Source: Ignavibacteriales bacterium (GTDB lineage Bacteria; Bacteroidota; Ignavibacteria; Ignavibacteriales; Melioribacteraceae). Taken from it: a DNA stretch of 64,000 nt. The DNA lies in assembly GCA_020635275.1 (NCBI GenBank), contig JACKAA010000001.1, forward strand, positions 744,001 to 808,000. The letters run 5' to 3'. The notes beneath the pieces are model-generated. The model was not told the DNA's origin. It ran no database searches and saw only the letters and a list, made by a program, of their open reading frames with translations. A program made the position numbers and the translations under genes. Shown piece after piece: positions 36,029 to 44,579 of this stretch (position 1 is its first letter; the number at the start of each line of letters is the position of its first letter).

Positions 36029-36613
36029 TTAGGTGAGTGAATCGATAGGTTTTCTTTGCACCGTTAAATTACTTTTGAATTCACTTGCGGTGAGTCCGGT
36101 AGTTTTTTTGAATTGTCGTGATAAATGCTGAACCGAACTATATCCAAGTTGATATGCTATTTCGCTTAAAGTAAGTTCATCATATTTAAGAAGTTCTTTT
36201 ACTTTTTCAATTTTTTGAAGAATTATAAAATGCTCAATCGTAATTCCTTCTGTTTTAGAAAAAAGTGAACTTAAATAATGATACTCTTTATTTTGTGAAT
36301 CGGTTAATAATTTGGGAAAGTTTATATTTTCAAAATCTGATTCTCTAAAATTTTGGATTACTAAAATTATTTCCTTTTTAATATTTTCTACTAATCTAGA
36401 GTTTTTATCATCAATAAGCTCAAAACCATTTTCATCTAAAACATTTCTTATTTTATCAATCGGAAGTTGATCTTTACTTTTCTTTGTTTTTACTTCACCG
36501 AGTGTTATATCTAAAATTTCTATGTTTAGTTTTTCAAGTTCCTCTTTTACAACTTTAATACAGCGCGGACAAACCATATTTTTAATATATAATACATTTT
36601 CGGTATTTATCAT
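36029..36613 (-). CDS. AraC-type regulator with N-terminal HMA metal-binding domain
   Basis: A 194-aa fusion. Residues 1-70 form an HMA-like domain with MVCPRC (C15, C18), the Cu(I)-binding loop of CopZ-type chaperones. Residues about 95-190 hold an AraC/XylS double helix-turn-helix (LTLSEIAYQLGYSSVQHLSRQF is helix set 1-2, KKTTGLTASEFK the close). It lacks the usual large sugar-type sensor domain, so the HMA part is the likely effector domain, taking metal directly or from CopZ. It is the first gene of a regulator-copZ-copA set. Activator versus repressor cannot be told. Confidence 0.88.
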   Translation of the reverse strand: MINTENVLYIKNMVCPRCIKVVKEELEKLNIEILDITLGEVKTKKSKDQLPIDKIRNVLDENGFELIDDKNSRLVENIKKEIILVIQNFRESDFENINFPKLLTDSQNKEYHYLSSLFSKTEGITIEHFIILQKIEKVKELLKYDELTLSEIAYQLGYSSVQHLSRQFKKTTGLTASEFKSNLTVQRKPIDSLT

Positions 36614-36753
36614 GTCTCTTCTTTCAAAATATTTTCACTTTATTAAAATATATATGTTCTTTTAAACATTCTGGATTTTATTTAGTTCTTGAAATGTTGC
36701 TTCTTTTTTAATAAGATTGCATCTAATTAGTTTAAAATTTGGAAGAGGTAAAA

Positions 36754-37296
36754 ATGTTAATGGTAAAAGATGTGGATTTAACACCAAATCCTCAAGCTTT
36801 AAAATTCATTTTGAATGAAAAGTTATTAAATAGAGAAACTCGCAGTTTCAAAAGCAAACAAGAAGCAGAAAAAGATCCGTTGGCAAAATCAATTTTTGAA
36901 TTAGAAGGAATTGTATCTGTTTTTTATATGGATCGATTTGTAACAATTGAAAAAGAACCAAATGTCAGTTGGGGCAAAATTCAAATGCCGTTTGTAAATC
37001 TTATGAAAAATTTTGATATTAACTTAATTCCGGAAGAATCAGACCAGCCGGCTTCAATTGAAAATCAAACTGAAACTCTTAAACAAATAAATGATCTTCT
37101 TGATAAAAGAGTTCGCCCGGCTTTAGCTGGTGATGGCGGCGGTTTAGAAGTTTTAGATTTACATGATAAAACTTTGACAATCCGTTACCAAGGAGCGTGC
37201 GGAACTTGCCCAAGCGCAATTCAAGGAACTCTTGTAGCTATTGAAAACTTACTAAGAAGAGAAATTGATCCTGCAATGGAAGTTATAAGCGGATAG
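36754..37296 (+). CDS. nfuA: NifU-like iron-sulfur scaffold/carrier (Nfu)
   Basis: A 180-aa protein with an N-terminal Nfu_N-like domain (TPNPQALKFILNEKLL; GIVSVFYMDRFVTI) and a C-terminal NifU C-domain with the cluster-binding pair C149-x2-C152 (GACGTCPSAIQGTLVAIENLLR). Such proteins hand [4Fe-4S] clusters to target enzymes. The ATG at 36754 has AGAGGT upstream; the longer TTG frame at 36739 would swallow that site. It lies 125 bp from the divergent AraC-type gene and ends at a strong terminator. Confidence 0.9.
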   Translation: MLMVKDVDLTPNPQALKFILNEKLLNRETRSFKSKQEAEKDPLAKSIFELEGIVSVFYMDRFVTIEKEPNVSWGKIQMPFVNLMKNFDINLIPEESDQPASIENQTETLKQINDLLDKRVRPALAGDGGGLEVLDLHDKTLTIRYQGACGTCPSAIQGTLVAIENLLRREIDPAMEVISG

Positions 37297-37302
37297 TAAA
37301 AT

Positions 37303-38136
37303 TTAAAGTCTAATTACTCCCATAGAGTAGTTAGACTTTTTTTGTTCAACGTTTTCTTTATTAATAAAAATTACACCTAGTCCGAACAGATCCACAGAAA
37401 ATTCAACATTCGGATTTTCCAATAGTTTTTTCCAAGCTTTATTCATTTCAGAGGAATAGTTGGTATCATCTACAACTATTATTGATTTATTTTCAAGATA
37501 AGGTAAAATTATATTAAAATATTCTATTGTTGAATTATACTGATGATTTCCATCCAAAAAGATAAAATCAAAAGTTTTATTGCTGATGAGTATATTTTCT
37601 AAATTATCTTCAAACTTACCGGCTGAAATTTCAACATTATCTAATTGCAAATTCATAAAATTTTCATTTGCAATTTTGGTTCTTTCAACCGATCCTTCTA
37701 AGGTTATTAATTTTCCCTTCTCATTAAGTTTGATTGCCGCAGCTTGATAAGCGGCTGATATTCCTATACAGGTGCCTAGTTCCAAGCAATTATTAGGTTT
37801 AAATTCTCTAATTAAATTAAAAATTAATGAAGACCAAAATTTTGATTTGCTGCTTACTTTAGCTAATCTGCTAATATTTTCAGTTCCGCTATTATCCCAC
37901 TTATTTATTTTCTTATCTGATTTCGACCAATAATATCTAATTTTTTCAATTTCATCTATTTGATTTTTTTCAATTTGTGAAAAATTATTTTCAATTGATT
38001 TTTCGAAAACTAGCGCAAATGTCTTTTGTCCATCTGAATTACTTTCTTTCATTTTTTTAAGTGTGGTAATTCTTGAAAAAAAACTTTTAACAAAGATTGT
38101 AGTGCGAGTAAGCCGCCATAAATATAAATTGATCAT
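37303..38136 (-). CDS. Class I SAM-dependent methyltransferase
   Basis: A 277-aa O-methyltransferase-like enzyme. Motif I is CLELGTCIGISAAYQAAAI, followed by LITLEGSVERTKIANENF (acidic residue binding the SAM ribose) and FDFIFLDGNHQYNSTIEYF, as in the methyltransferase group with a DGNHxY motif (Methyltransf_24 type). The N-terminal 100 residues are helical and poorly conserved; the first start at 38136 and the one at 38052 both lack a clear ribosome-binding site. Substrate unknown. Its last codons overlap the transcription terminator of nfuA. Confidence 0.75.
   Translation of the reverse strand: MINLYLWRLTRTTIFVKSFFSRITTLKKMKESNSDGQKTFALVFEKSIENNFSQIEKNQIDEIEKIRYYWSKSDKKINKWDNSGTENISRLAKVSSKSKFWSSLIFNLIREFKPNNCLELGTCIGISAAYQAAAIKLNEKGKLITLEGSVERTKIANENFMNLQLDNVEISAGKFEDNLENILISNKTFDFIFLDGNHQYNSTIEYFNIILPYLENKSIIVVDDTNYSSEMNKAWKKLLENPNVEFSVDLFGLGVIFINKENVEQKKSNYSMGVIRL
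37305..37343 (+). terminator. Rho-independent terminator of nfuA, inside the methyltransferase 3' end
   Basis: A 14-bp stem (arms 37305-37318 and 37326-37339, one G-U pair) with a 7-nt loop ends in a run of seven T (37337-37343). It begins nine bases after the nfuA stop and lies within the last 14 codons of the convergent methyltransferase gene, so the stem also encodes that C-terminus. Confidence 0.8.
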
Positions 38137-38214
38137 TTATTTTAATTGATGAAGTTTGAAAGTAGGAAAATAATAAAATGTTATAAATAAATATTACTTT
38201 ATTATCTCGAAGAG

Positions 38215-38265
38215 AATACGGTACAACATTTACTTACAATTTATGTGAACTTATTGCACCGTATT
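38215..38265. repeat. 12-bp inverted repeat with 27-nt loop
   Basis: AATACGGTACAA (38215-38226) and TTGCACCGTATT (38254-38265) pair at 11 of 12 positions. It lies between the stop of the KamA-type gene and the start of the methyltransferase on the - strand. No T-run follows, so it may be an operator, an mRNA 3'-end hairpin or a small transposon remnant. Confidence 0.4.
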
Positions 38266-38294
38266 TATACAGTAATTCTATATATTTTATTGAA

Positions 38295-39644
38295 CTAACG
38301 TAAATAATTCTCAATAAATTTTTCTTCTTTTTCAGAAAGAAAATCTGATAATTCTTCATCAAAGAAAAATTCATCCTGACCAAATGCCGGAATTAAATCA
38401 GTATACCATGTTGCTTTTGGATCATAACTTGCAAAGAATGGTGTTTTTACCCAATCAGAATTTCTAGCTTGAAGTAAGTTTAGCACAAATACTTTTTCAT
38501 TATTAATTTCAGCAACACCTTCAACAGAAACCTTGCCCGGAGTTGCTGACATTACTGGTCCTCTTGCAGTTCTGCTTAAACCAGATACATTTTTAAATGC
38601 TTCTTTATAGATTTCAAAAACTTCTGCAATTGGAATTTCAAAATATTTTTTAGCACCTGTATTTCTTTCAACGAACATATAATATGGTATTAAGCCCAAA
38701 TTAACTTGTTCTTGCCACATTTTAGTCCAAACTTCTGCACTGTCGTTCACATGCCTAATAACTGGTGATTGTGTTCTAATTTTCACGCCAACATTTCTTA
38801 ATCTTCTGATAGCCATTTTAACTGCCTCAGTTTCAAGTTCAATATAATGACTAAAATGAGCCATTATAGCTAAATGTTTTCCGGAACTCATAATTTTATC
38901 AAATAACATTAAAATATCATCTGAATCTTTATCTGTTAAATATCTATAAGGCCAATATGAAAGTGATTTTGTGCCGATTCTTATATTTTTAATATGATCA
39001 AATTCTGGTGACAATAATGGTTCAAGGTAAGCTTTTAATTTAGCATATGACATTACCATTGGATCACCGCCGGTAAATAAAACATCTGTAATCTCTTTAT
39101 GCTCTTTTATGTATTCTTGAAATCTTTTTGATTCATCAGTTGCAAACTTTAAATCATCCATACCGACAAATTGAGCCCAACGGAAGCAGAAAGTACAATA
39201 AGCATGGCAAGTTTGTCCGCCTGTAGGAAAAACTAATGCTGTTTCTTTGTATTTGTGCTGAATTCCTTTTACAGGTTCATCATCATAAAATGGTACATTG
39301 GCGGTTAGTTGCCCAGCAGGATGCGGATTTAATTCTTTTCTTATTGTATCAGCAACTTTCTTAATTTCTTCAGTAGATAAATTTCTGCTTATTGCATCAG
39401 CCATTCTTGAAAATTGACTATTGCTCAGCATATCTTTTTGCATAAAGGTTAATTGAAAAATTGGATCATCGGGTACTTTAGACCAATCAATTAATTCTTC
39501 AACAACATAATTATTTGTTCTAAACGGTAGAACATTTGAAACAACTTTTATGTTAAAAAGTTCTTCTTTTGATAAAACCTTAAGTTGAGGAATTTCTTCA
39601 AGATTTCTTAGCTGGTAAATTTTTAATTTTCTTACATTGTTCAT
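38295..39644 (-). CDS. KamA-family radical SAM protein (lysine 2,3-aminomutase-like)
   Basis: A 449-aa radical SAM enzyme. The [4Fe-4S] motif C-x3-C-x2-C is in TCHAYCTFCFRW near residue 150, followed by the DVLFTGGDPM segment that binds SAM. The overall layout (IRIGTKSLSYWPYR, KIRTQSPVIRHVND, LGLIPYYMFVERNTGA) follows lysine 2,3-aminomutase, which shifts an amino group using PLP. The usual PLP-lysine region reads here GPVMSATPGKVSVEG rather than GGGGK, so the substrate may differ. A strong AGGAGG precedes the ATG. The gene stands alone. Confidence 0.8.
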   Translation of the reverse strand: MNNVRKLKIYQLRNLEEIPQLKVLSKEELFNIKVVSNVLPFRTNNYVVEELIDWSKVPDDPIFQLTFMQKDMLSNSQFSRMADAISRNLSTEEIKKVADTIRKELNPHPAGQLTANVPFYDDEPVKGIQHKYKETALVFPTGGQTCHAYCTFCFRWAQFVGMDDLKFATDESKRFQEYIKEHKEITDVLFTGGDPMVMSYAKLKAYLEPLLSPEFDHIKNIRIGTKSLSYWPYRYLTDKDSDDILMLFDKIMSSGKHLAIMAHFSHYIELETEAVKMAIRRLRNVGVKIRTQSPVIRHVNDSAEVWTKMWQEQVNLGLIPYYMFVERNTGAKKYFEIPIAEVFEIYKEAFKNVSGLSRTARGPVMSATPGKVSVEGVAEINNEKVFVLNLLQARNSDWVKTPFFASYDPKATWYTDLIPAFGQDEFFFDEELSDFLSEKEEKFIENYLR

Positions 39645-39786
39645 GATGTCCTCCTTTTTAATTGCTGAATAAGACTCTCAAGACAAGTATTCCAGACATG
39701 CATCTAAGATGCAATACAAAATCTAAATTATTTCTAAATGAAAAAGGAAAAAGCCTTAAGAAAAAACTAAGATATAAATACTCGGA

Positions 39787-39806
39787 AAAGCGGCAAAAGC
39801 CGCTTT
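39787..39806 (-). terminator. Terminator of the 54-aa gene
   Basis: Perfect 8-bp stem AAAGCGGC / GCCGCTTT with a 4-nt loop, two bases after the stop codon of the small gene; on the - strand the stem ends in TTTT. This compact GC-rich hairpin supports the reality of the short gene in front of it. Confidence 0.65.
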
Positions 39807-39807
39807 G

Positions 39808-39972
39808 CTATTTGATGGAAGTAACTTTACTAACGTCGTCTAGTTTTACAAAACTTTCTTGAAATTTAAAACTACCTTTATCAGTTTTTAATGTTTTTAC
39901 AACTTTAACATTTAATTCGCTTTTTGCGCCTTTTCCTTTAGATTTATCTGCAAAGGTTTGCTTTTTTGCCAT
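39808..39972 (-). CDS. 54-aa basic protein, conserved-looking small gene
   Basis: A short frame with an ideal ribosome-binding site (AAGGAG, five bases before ATG) and a terminator right behind it. The product is Lys-rich and soluble: MAKKQTFADKSKGKGAKSEL, then a strand-like half NVKVVKTLKT and FKFQESFVKLDDVSKV. The second half resembles the small DUF4295 proteins of Bacteroidota in style (KxxxKTxKGxxxFxExxV), but identity is not established. RNA or ribosome association is possible; not shown. It lies between the KamA-type gene and the tail-specific protease. Confidence 0.7.
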   Translation of the reverse strand: MAKKQTFADKSKGKGAKSELNVKVVKTLKTDKGSFKFQESFVKLDDVSKVTSIK

Positions 39973-40040
39973 TGTATCTCCTTAAATTAGTACACAAATG
40001 TAGTAAATTTTTGCCAAAAATGAAATGATATTCAGCATCA

Positions 40041-42113
40041 TTAACCTTGTGAAAATAGTAGTAAATCTGCCAAAATATGTCCGCTTTCTTCCAAAAATGG
40101 ATCTTCAACTTTTAATGTTTTTTTGCTAACTTCTTTTTTATCAATAATTTCAATACCGTTCAATTTTTCTCTTGCCTCTTCTCTCGCTTTGCGCTTTGCT
40201 TCTTGTTCATCGCGTTCTTGTCTTCTAACCTTTTCATTTAGCGAAAAATCGACTTTATTTTTAGTTTCTTTATATTGCTGAATATCTTCCATTAAATAAT
40301 TGAACTCTGGTTCTCTAAGAATTCTTTCTTGATGCTTTTCTAACAATTGCGGAATAACCTTGGTTAAATCACCATATTTTTGGTATTTGCTTGTTTCAAT
40401 TTGATCCCATTTTAGAGCACTTGGTTGTGAACTTTCGCCATATTCTCCCGGATCAATAGCAGATGGGAATGGAATATCCGGTACAACGCCTAAATTTTGT
40501 GTACTGCTTCCATTAATTCTGTAATATTTTGCAATGGTCAGTTTTAATTGTCCGCTTTTATCACCAGCAGATGGAACAAATCTATCTAATCCAATTAAAT
40601 TCTGTACGGTTCCTTTTCCATAAGTTTGTTCACCTAAAACCAAGCCGCGTCCGTAATCTTGTATTGCTCCTGAAAAAATTTCTGATGCAGAAGCACTGTA
40701 TCTATTAACAATTACGGCTAACGGACCATCATACGCAATTTCTGGATCAGGATCTTCTTCAACATTAACAGCTCCAGATGATTGCCTTACTTGAACCACC
40801 GGACCTTCTTTAATAAACAATCCAGTTAATTCAACTGCTTCATCAAGTGCCCCGCCGCCGTTGTTTCTTAAATCGATGATTATTCCATCAACTTTTTCTT
40901 CTTTAAGTTCATCAACTAATTTTTTTACGTCCCTTGTGGTGCTTCTATAATCAACTTCACCTTTTCTTTTCGCTTCAAAATCAACATAAAAACTTGGAAT
41001 TTCAATAACGCCTAAATTGAAATCTGTTTCTTTTTCCCTAATTGTAATTATCTTTTTCTGTGCAGCTTGTTCTTCAAGCTTTACTTTATCCCGAACAATT
41101 GTGATTGTATCCGGAGTTGAATTAATTCCATTTGCTGCTCTGAGAACAGAAAGCTTAACTGTGGTTCCTTTATCTCCGCGAATAAGTTGAACAACATCGT
41201 CAATTCTCCATCCAATTACATCAACCAAATCTGCATCAGCACCTTGTCCAACACCAGTTATCAAATCATCTTCATGAATATTATCAGCTTTAAAAGCCGG
41301 TCCACCGGGAACAATACTAACAACTTTTGTATATTCATTATCGTTTCTAAGTGTGGCTCCTATTCCTTCTAAGGAAAGCTTCATTCTTATATTAAAATTT
41401 TCTGAAGTAATTGGAGCTAAATAATTTGAATGCGGATCAATTGCATCTGCAAACGAATTAAGATAAAGTTGAAAAACTTCTTCGGATTTATATTGCAAAA
41501 TAGCTCGGTGATAATTTTTATATCTATTTGTCAATGTTTCCTTAATGTTTTCCCATTCTTTACCGGTTAATTTTAAATTTAGTGCTTCATGTTTTAATTT
41601 TTTTCTCCATAATTCATTTAATTCTTCAGTAGTACTTAACCAATCCTCATTTTCTCTATCAATTTTATACGATTCATCAATTGTAAAATCAAATTCTTCA
41701 TCCAATCTGCTTAATGCATATTTAATTCTTTCATTCATTCTTGTTTTATAAGTATTAAAAATTTGGTAAGCTGGCAGCAATTTGCCTAAATATAAATCTT
41801 CATCAAGTTCGTATCTGTATTTTGAAAATTCATCAATATCAGATTTGAGGAAGTAGGATTTATTATAATCAAGTGATTTGATGTAATTATCAAAAATAAT
41901 TGAAGAAAGCGAATCATTTAGATCTATTTTTTTATAATGATATCTAGATAGGATTCTAGTAACCATTTTATTAATTTCCGGATGAAAATCTAAAGGCTCA
42001 ATAACTTTATTAGAATCTAAAATTTGATTTTGTGCGTGCAGTTCATCTATTGAAGATTGTTGACAATTGCTAAAAATTACAACGGTAAAAAAGAGAATTA
42101 AAATATTTTTCAT
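40041..42113 (-). CDS. prc: Tail-specific protease (Prc/Ctp, S41A)
   Basis: A 690-aa carboxy-terminal processing protease, with a lipoprotein-type signal (VVIFSNC). Order: helical N-terminal domain, PDZ domain (GIGATLRNDNEYTKVVSIVP, then the VIGWRIDDVVQLIRGDKGT region), S41 catalytic core with DGIIIDLRNNGGGALDEAV, the nucleophile Ser in NRYSASASEIF near residue 474, and the general-base Lys in TYGKGTVQNL near residue 499, then the C-terminal DUF3340-type domain. It degrades periplasmic proteins from their C-termini. Length matches Prc rather than shorter CtpA. Confidence 0.93.
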   Translation of the reverse strand: MKNILILFFTVVIFSNCQQSSIDELHAQNQILDSNKVIEPLDFHPEINKMVTRILSRYHYKKIDLNDSLSSIIFDNYIKSLDYNKSYFLKSDIDEFSKYRYELDEDLYLGKLLPAYQIFNTYKTRMNERIKYALSRLDEEFDFTIDESYKIDRENEDWLSTTEELNELWRKKLKHEALNLKLTGKEWENIKETLTNRYKNYHRAILQYKSEEVFQLYLNSFADAIDPHSNYLAPITSENFNIRMKLSLEGIGATLRNDNEYTKVVSIVPGGPAFKADNIHEDDLITGVGQGADADLVDVIGWRIDDVVQLIRGDKGTTVKLSVLRAANGINSTPDTITIVRDKVKLEEQAAQKKIITIREKETDFNLGVIEIPSFYVDFEAKRKGEVDYRSTTRDVKKLVDELKEEKVDGIIIDLRNNGGGALDEAVELTGLFIKEGPVVQVRQSSGAVNVEEDPDPEIAYDGPLAVIVNRYSASASEIFSGAIQDYGRGLVLGEQTYGKGTVQNLIGLDRFVPSAGDKSGQLKLTIAKYYRINGSSTQNLGVVPDIPFPSAIDPGEYGESSQPSALKWDQIETSKYQKYGDLTKVIPQLLEKHQERILREPEFNYLMEDIQQYKETKNKVDFSLNEKVRRQERDEQEAKRKAREEAREKLNGIEIIDKKEVSKKTLKVEDPFLEESGHILADLLLFSQG

Positions 42114-42228
42114 TACATAACCCTATTCTTGAATTTTATGCTTTAATACAATGTAAACTAATTAATGTTTCATTGAAAGGAATAGCAATATAAGAAATAT
42201 GCATAATTAAAGAAATGAGTAAATATTT

Positions 42229-42585
42229 ATGGATATTGAAGAATTAAGAGAGTTTTGTTTACATAAACAAGGCGTAAGTGAAAGTTTTCCATTTAATGAA
42301 GATACTTTAGTTTTTAAAGTTGGCAACAAAATGTTTTGCTTAACAAATTTAGATAAACCATTTACAATAAATCTAAAATCTGATCCGGAAAAAGTTGTTG
42401 AGTTGCGGGAAGAATATGAAGATATTCACCCAGGATATCATATGAATAAAAAACATTGGATTACTCTTAATTGTGAGGGTAATTTAGAAACAGATTTTAT
42501 TAAAAATTTAATTGATGAATCATATAATCTGGTTTTGGCAAATCTGAGTAAAAAGGAAAGGAATCTCTTAAAATTGGATAAGTGA
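42229..42585 (+). CDS. MmcQ/YjbR family protein
   Basis: A 118-aa protein of the MmcQ/YjbR (CyaY-like fold) family (PF04237): LREFCLHKQGVSESFPFNED, FKVGNKMFCLT, NLKSDPEKVVELREEYEDI and GYHMNKKHWITL cover the domain end to end. Proposed to be a DNA-binding or regulatory protein; role not established. It is divergent from the protease gene and convergent with dnaA, separated from it by a hairpin. Confidence 0.88.
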   Translation: MDIEELREFCLHKQGVSESFPFNEDTLVFKVGNKMFCLTNLDKPFTINLKSDPEKVVELREEYEDIHPGYHMNKKHWITLNCEGNLETDFIKNLIDESYNLVLANLSKKERNLLKLDK

Positions 42586-42607
42586 CCGGAGTTTTTGTCT
42601 CCGGTCA
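42583..42607. terminator. Hairpin between YjbR gene and dnaA
   Basis: Perfect 9-bp inverted repeat (TGACCGGAG / CTCCGGTCA) with a 7-nt loop. The left arm includes the YjbR stop codon. GC-rich and placed between convergent genes, so a two-way terminator is likely, although T-runs are weak. Confidence 0.55.
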
Positions 42608-42638
42608 AAATATCCCGCATTCATTAACTAACAAAAAG

Positions 42639-44054
42639 CTATATCCCCAATTCAAGCTTATTTCTAAGTCCATTTACTAATTCATTGAGCGATACATCTT
42701 CTGCCGTTAATTTTTCAATATTATTAAATGCATGAATTACAGTTGAATGATCTCTTCCGCCAAAATGAAGACCTATGGTCTTTAATGATGCTTTTGTCAA
42801 TTTCTTTGATAAAAACATAGCAATTTGACGTGCAAGAACTACTTCTTTCTTTCTGTTTTTCTCACGAACTTTGTTTTCATCAACCTTAAATTCTTCACAA
42901 ACAAGTTTTGTTATATTATCAATAGAAATATTTGCTTCTTTTCTAGTTGAAATTTCTTTTACTGTTTTTCTTGTTAACTCAAAATCAATTTCTTTACCAC
43001 TTAATGATGCATTTGCTAAAAGTTTTATTAAACATCCTTCCAACTCTCTTATATTTGAGGTAATGTTATATGCTATATAATCTAAAATTTCATTACTTAA
43101 AGAAATACCAAAGCTATCACCTTTGTTTTTTAGAATTGCTATTCTTGTTTCAAAATCGGGAGCTTGTATATCTGCACTTAATCCCCATTGAAATCTTGAA
43201 ATTAGTCTATCACTCATCCCTTTTAGATCTTTAGGAGGTCTATCACTAGATAAAATTATTTGCTTTCTTGCCTGATGTAAATTATTGAATATATGGAAAA
43301 AGAGATCTTGGGTCTTTTCTCTTCCGGTAAGGAATTGAATGTCATCAATTATTAGTACATCTATATTGTTATAGAAAGATGAAAATTCACCAACATTATT
43401 TGATTGAATAGCATCAACAAATTGGGTTGTAAAAATATCAGCAGATAGGTAAATATTTTTTTTATGCGGAAATTTCTTTAGAATATTATTTCCAATTGCT
43501 TGAATTAAATGCGTTTTTCCTAAACCAACTCCGCCATAAATAAAAAGTGGATTGAAAGAAGTTTGACCAGGGTTTTCAGAAATAGCAATTGCGGCAGCTC
43601 TGGCTAACTGATTTGATTCCCCTTTAATAAAATTATCAAATTGGTATCTTGGAGATAAATTAGTTTCAAAATTATTTTCTTCTTGCTTAGGATTTATCTT
43701 TGGAGCTTCAACAGTTGGATTGTCAAAAAGTGTAGGATCATCGTCACTATCATCATTAATAATATAAACTAATTTGCCATCATGACCCATTACCTGACGA
43801 ATAGTTTGATTTATTAGTGTGTTATAATGTTCTTCAATCCATTCAACAAAAAAGTTATTAGGAACATGAATCTTTAAAGTATTTTCTTCTAATTCAAACG
43901 GTTTTATTGGTAAAAACCAAGTATTATAAGTAATGTTTGATACGTTCTGTTTAATTATGCGAAGACATTCCTTCCAAATTAATGAAGAATTTTTTACTGA
44001 TTTTTTATGTTTGCTTTTAATAGAAATTTTTAAGTTATCCACAGTTTTCAACAA
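42639..44054 (-). CDS. dnaA: Chromosomal replication initiator DnaA
   Basis: A DnaA protein of up to 471 aa. Domain I starts at LIWKECLRIIKQNVSNITYN; domain III has Walker A GGVGLGKTHLIQ, Walker B VLIIDDIQFL and sensor I LSSDRPPKDL; domain IV ends in the signature GGRDHSTVIHAFNNI that binds DnaA boxes. No ATG is in range: candidates are TTG at 44054 or 44051 and GTG at 44042, none with a clear ribosome-binding site, so about 25 N-terminal residues are uncertain. A DnaA box overlaps this start region, suggesting autorepression. Confidence 0.96.
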   Translation of the reverse strand: MLKTVDNLKISIKSKHKKSVKNSSLIWKECLRIIKQNVSNITYNTWFLPIKPFELEENTLKIHVPNNFFVEWIEEHYNTLINQTIRQVMGHDGKLVYIINDDSDDDPTLFDNPTVEAPKINPKQEENNFETNLSPRYQFDNFIKGESNQLARAAAIAISENPGQTSFNPLFIYGGVGLGKTHLIQAIGNNILKKFPHKKNIYLSADIFTTQFVDAIQSNNVGEFSSFYNNIDVLIIDDIQFLTGREKTQDLFFHIFNNLHQARKQIILSSDRPPKDLKGMSDRLISRFQWGLSADIQAPDFETRIAILKNKGDSFGISLSNEILDYIAYNITSNIRELEGCLIKLLANASLSGKEIDFELTRKTVKEISTRKEANISIDNITKLVCEEFKVDENKVREKNRKKEVVLARQIAMFLSKKLTKASLKTIGLHFGGRDHSTVIHAFNNIEKLTAEDVSLNELVNGLRNKLELGI

Positions 44055-44109
44055 TAAAAAAAGTTAAGAGAATTTGTGATTTAAGGTTCTGGAAAGTTCC
44101 CCTAAATTC

Positions 44110-44129
44110 TTATCAACAACTTATTAACA
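44110..44129 (+). promoter_or_regulatory. Twin DnaA-box module 1
   Basis: TTATCAACA at 44110-44118 and TTATTAACA at 44121-44129, same strand, starts 11 bp apart. The same two boxes with the same step recur 154 bp away. Confidence 0.65.
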
Positions 44130-44263
44130 TCAAGCCAAATCCCATAAGTTGTTATTTTCCAATATGTTATGTTTTTCTTTTGAATTAAATTAACAAGTAA
44201 GGTCTTCTTATTCAATAAAACTGATTTGCTATTTTTAATCATGAAACGTTTCACGTTTTGGAG

Positions 44264-44283
44264 TTATCAACATTTTATTAACA
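44264..44283 (+). promoter_or_regulatory. Twin DnaA-box module 2
   Basis: TTATCAACA at 44264-44272 and TTATTAACA at 44275-44283, a copy of module 1 with the same orientation and 11-bp step. Confidence 0.65.
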
Positions 44284-44579
44284 CTACTTTGAAGCTTCAA
44301 TTCTAATGGAAAATAAGTCAAATTTTATTACTGAACAAATTAATTCTTACACCTTTTTCTAATTGCTTTATTTGTAATAAAATAAACTTTTTATTTAAGA
44401 AACAGCATTTATTATAAGATTCCAATTGTTATGAAATTGATTAAATTTTTAATTTTTTCTAAAAAATGAAAATTATTTTCGATTATTTAAAATACGATCG
44501 ATTTTCTAACTTTTTAGTAAATCGTCTATTTGTTAACTTTATAGAACATTAAAATAATCATCTGTAAAATGGAGTTTAA

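Larger units (their letters stand above)
44035..44579. other. Probable replication origin (oriC) region
   Basis: The 525-bp gap between dnaA and the divergent epimerase, very AT-rich. It contains five DnaA-box-like 9-mers, all on the + strand: TTATCCACA (44035), TTATCAACA (44110 and 44264) and TTATTAACA (44121 and 44275). The segment 44300-44480 is almost pure A/T and would suit unwinding. A perfect 12-bp palindrome TGAAACGTTTCA (44242-44253) merges into GTTTCACGT (44248-44256), half of a parS-like site. Placement beside dnaA and gene divergence support an origin; skew could not be computed here. Confidence 0.7.

Noticed and set aside
39662..39862. 66-codon + strand frame upstream of the KamA-type gene
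   Set aside because: It overlaps the terminator and 3' half of the better-supported 54-aa gene on the other strand and has no family features or ribosome-binding site.
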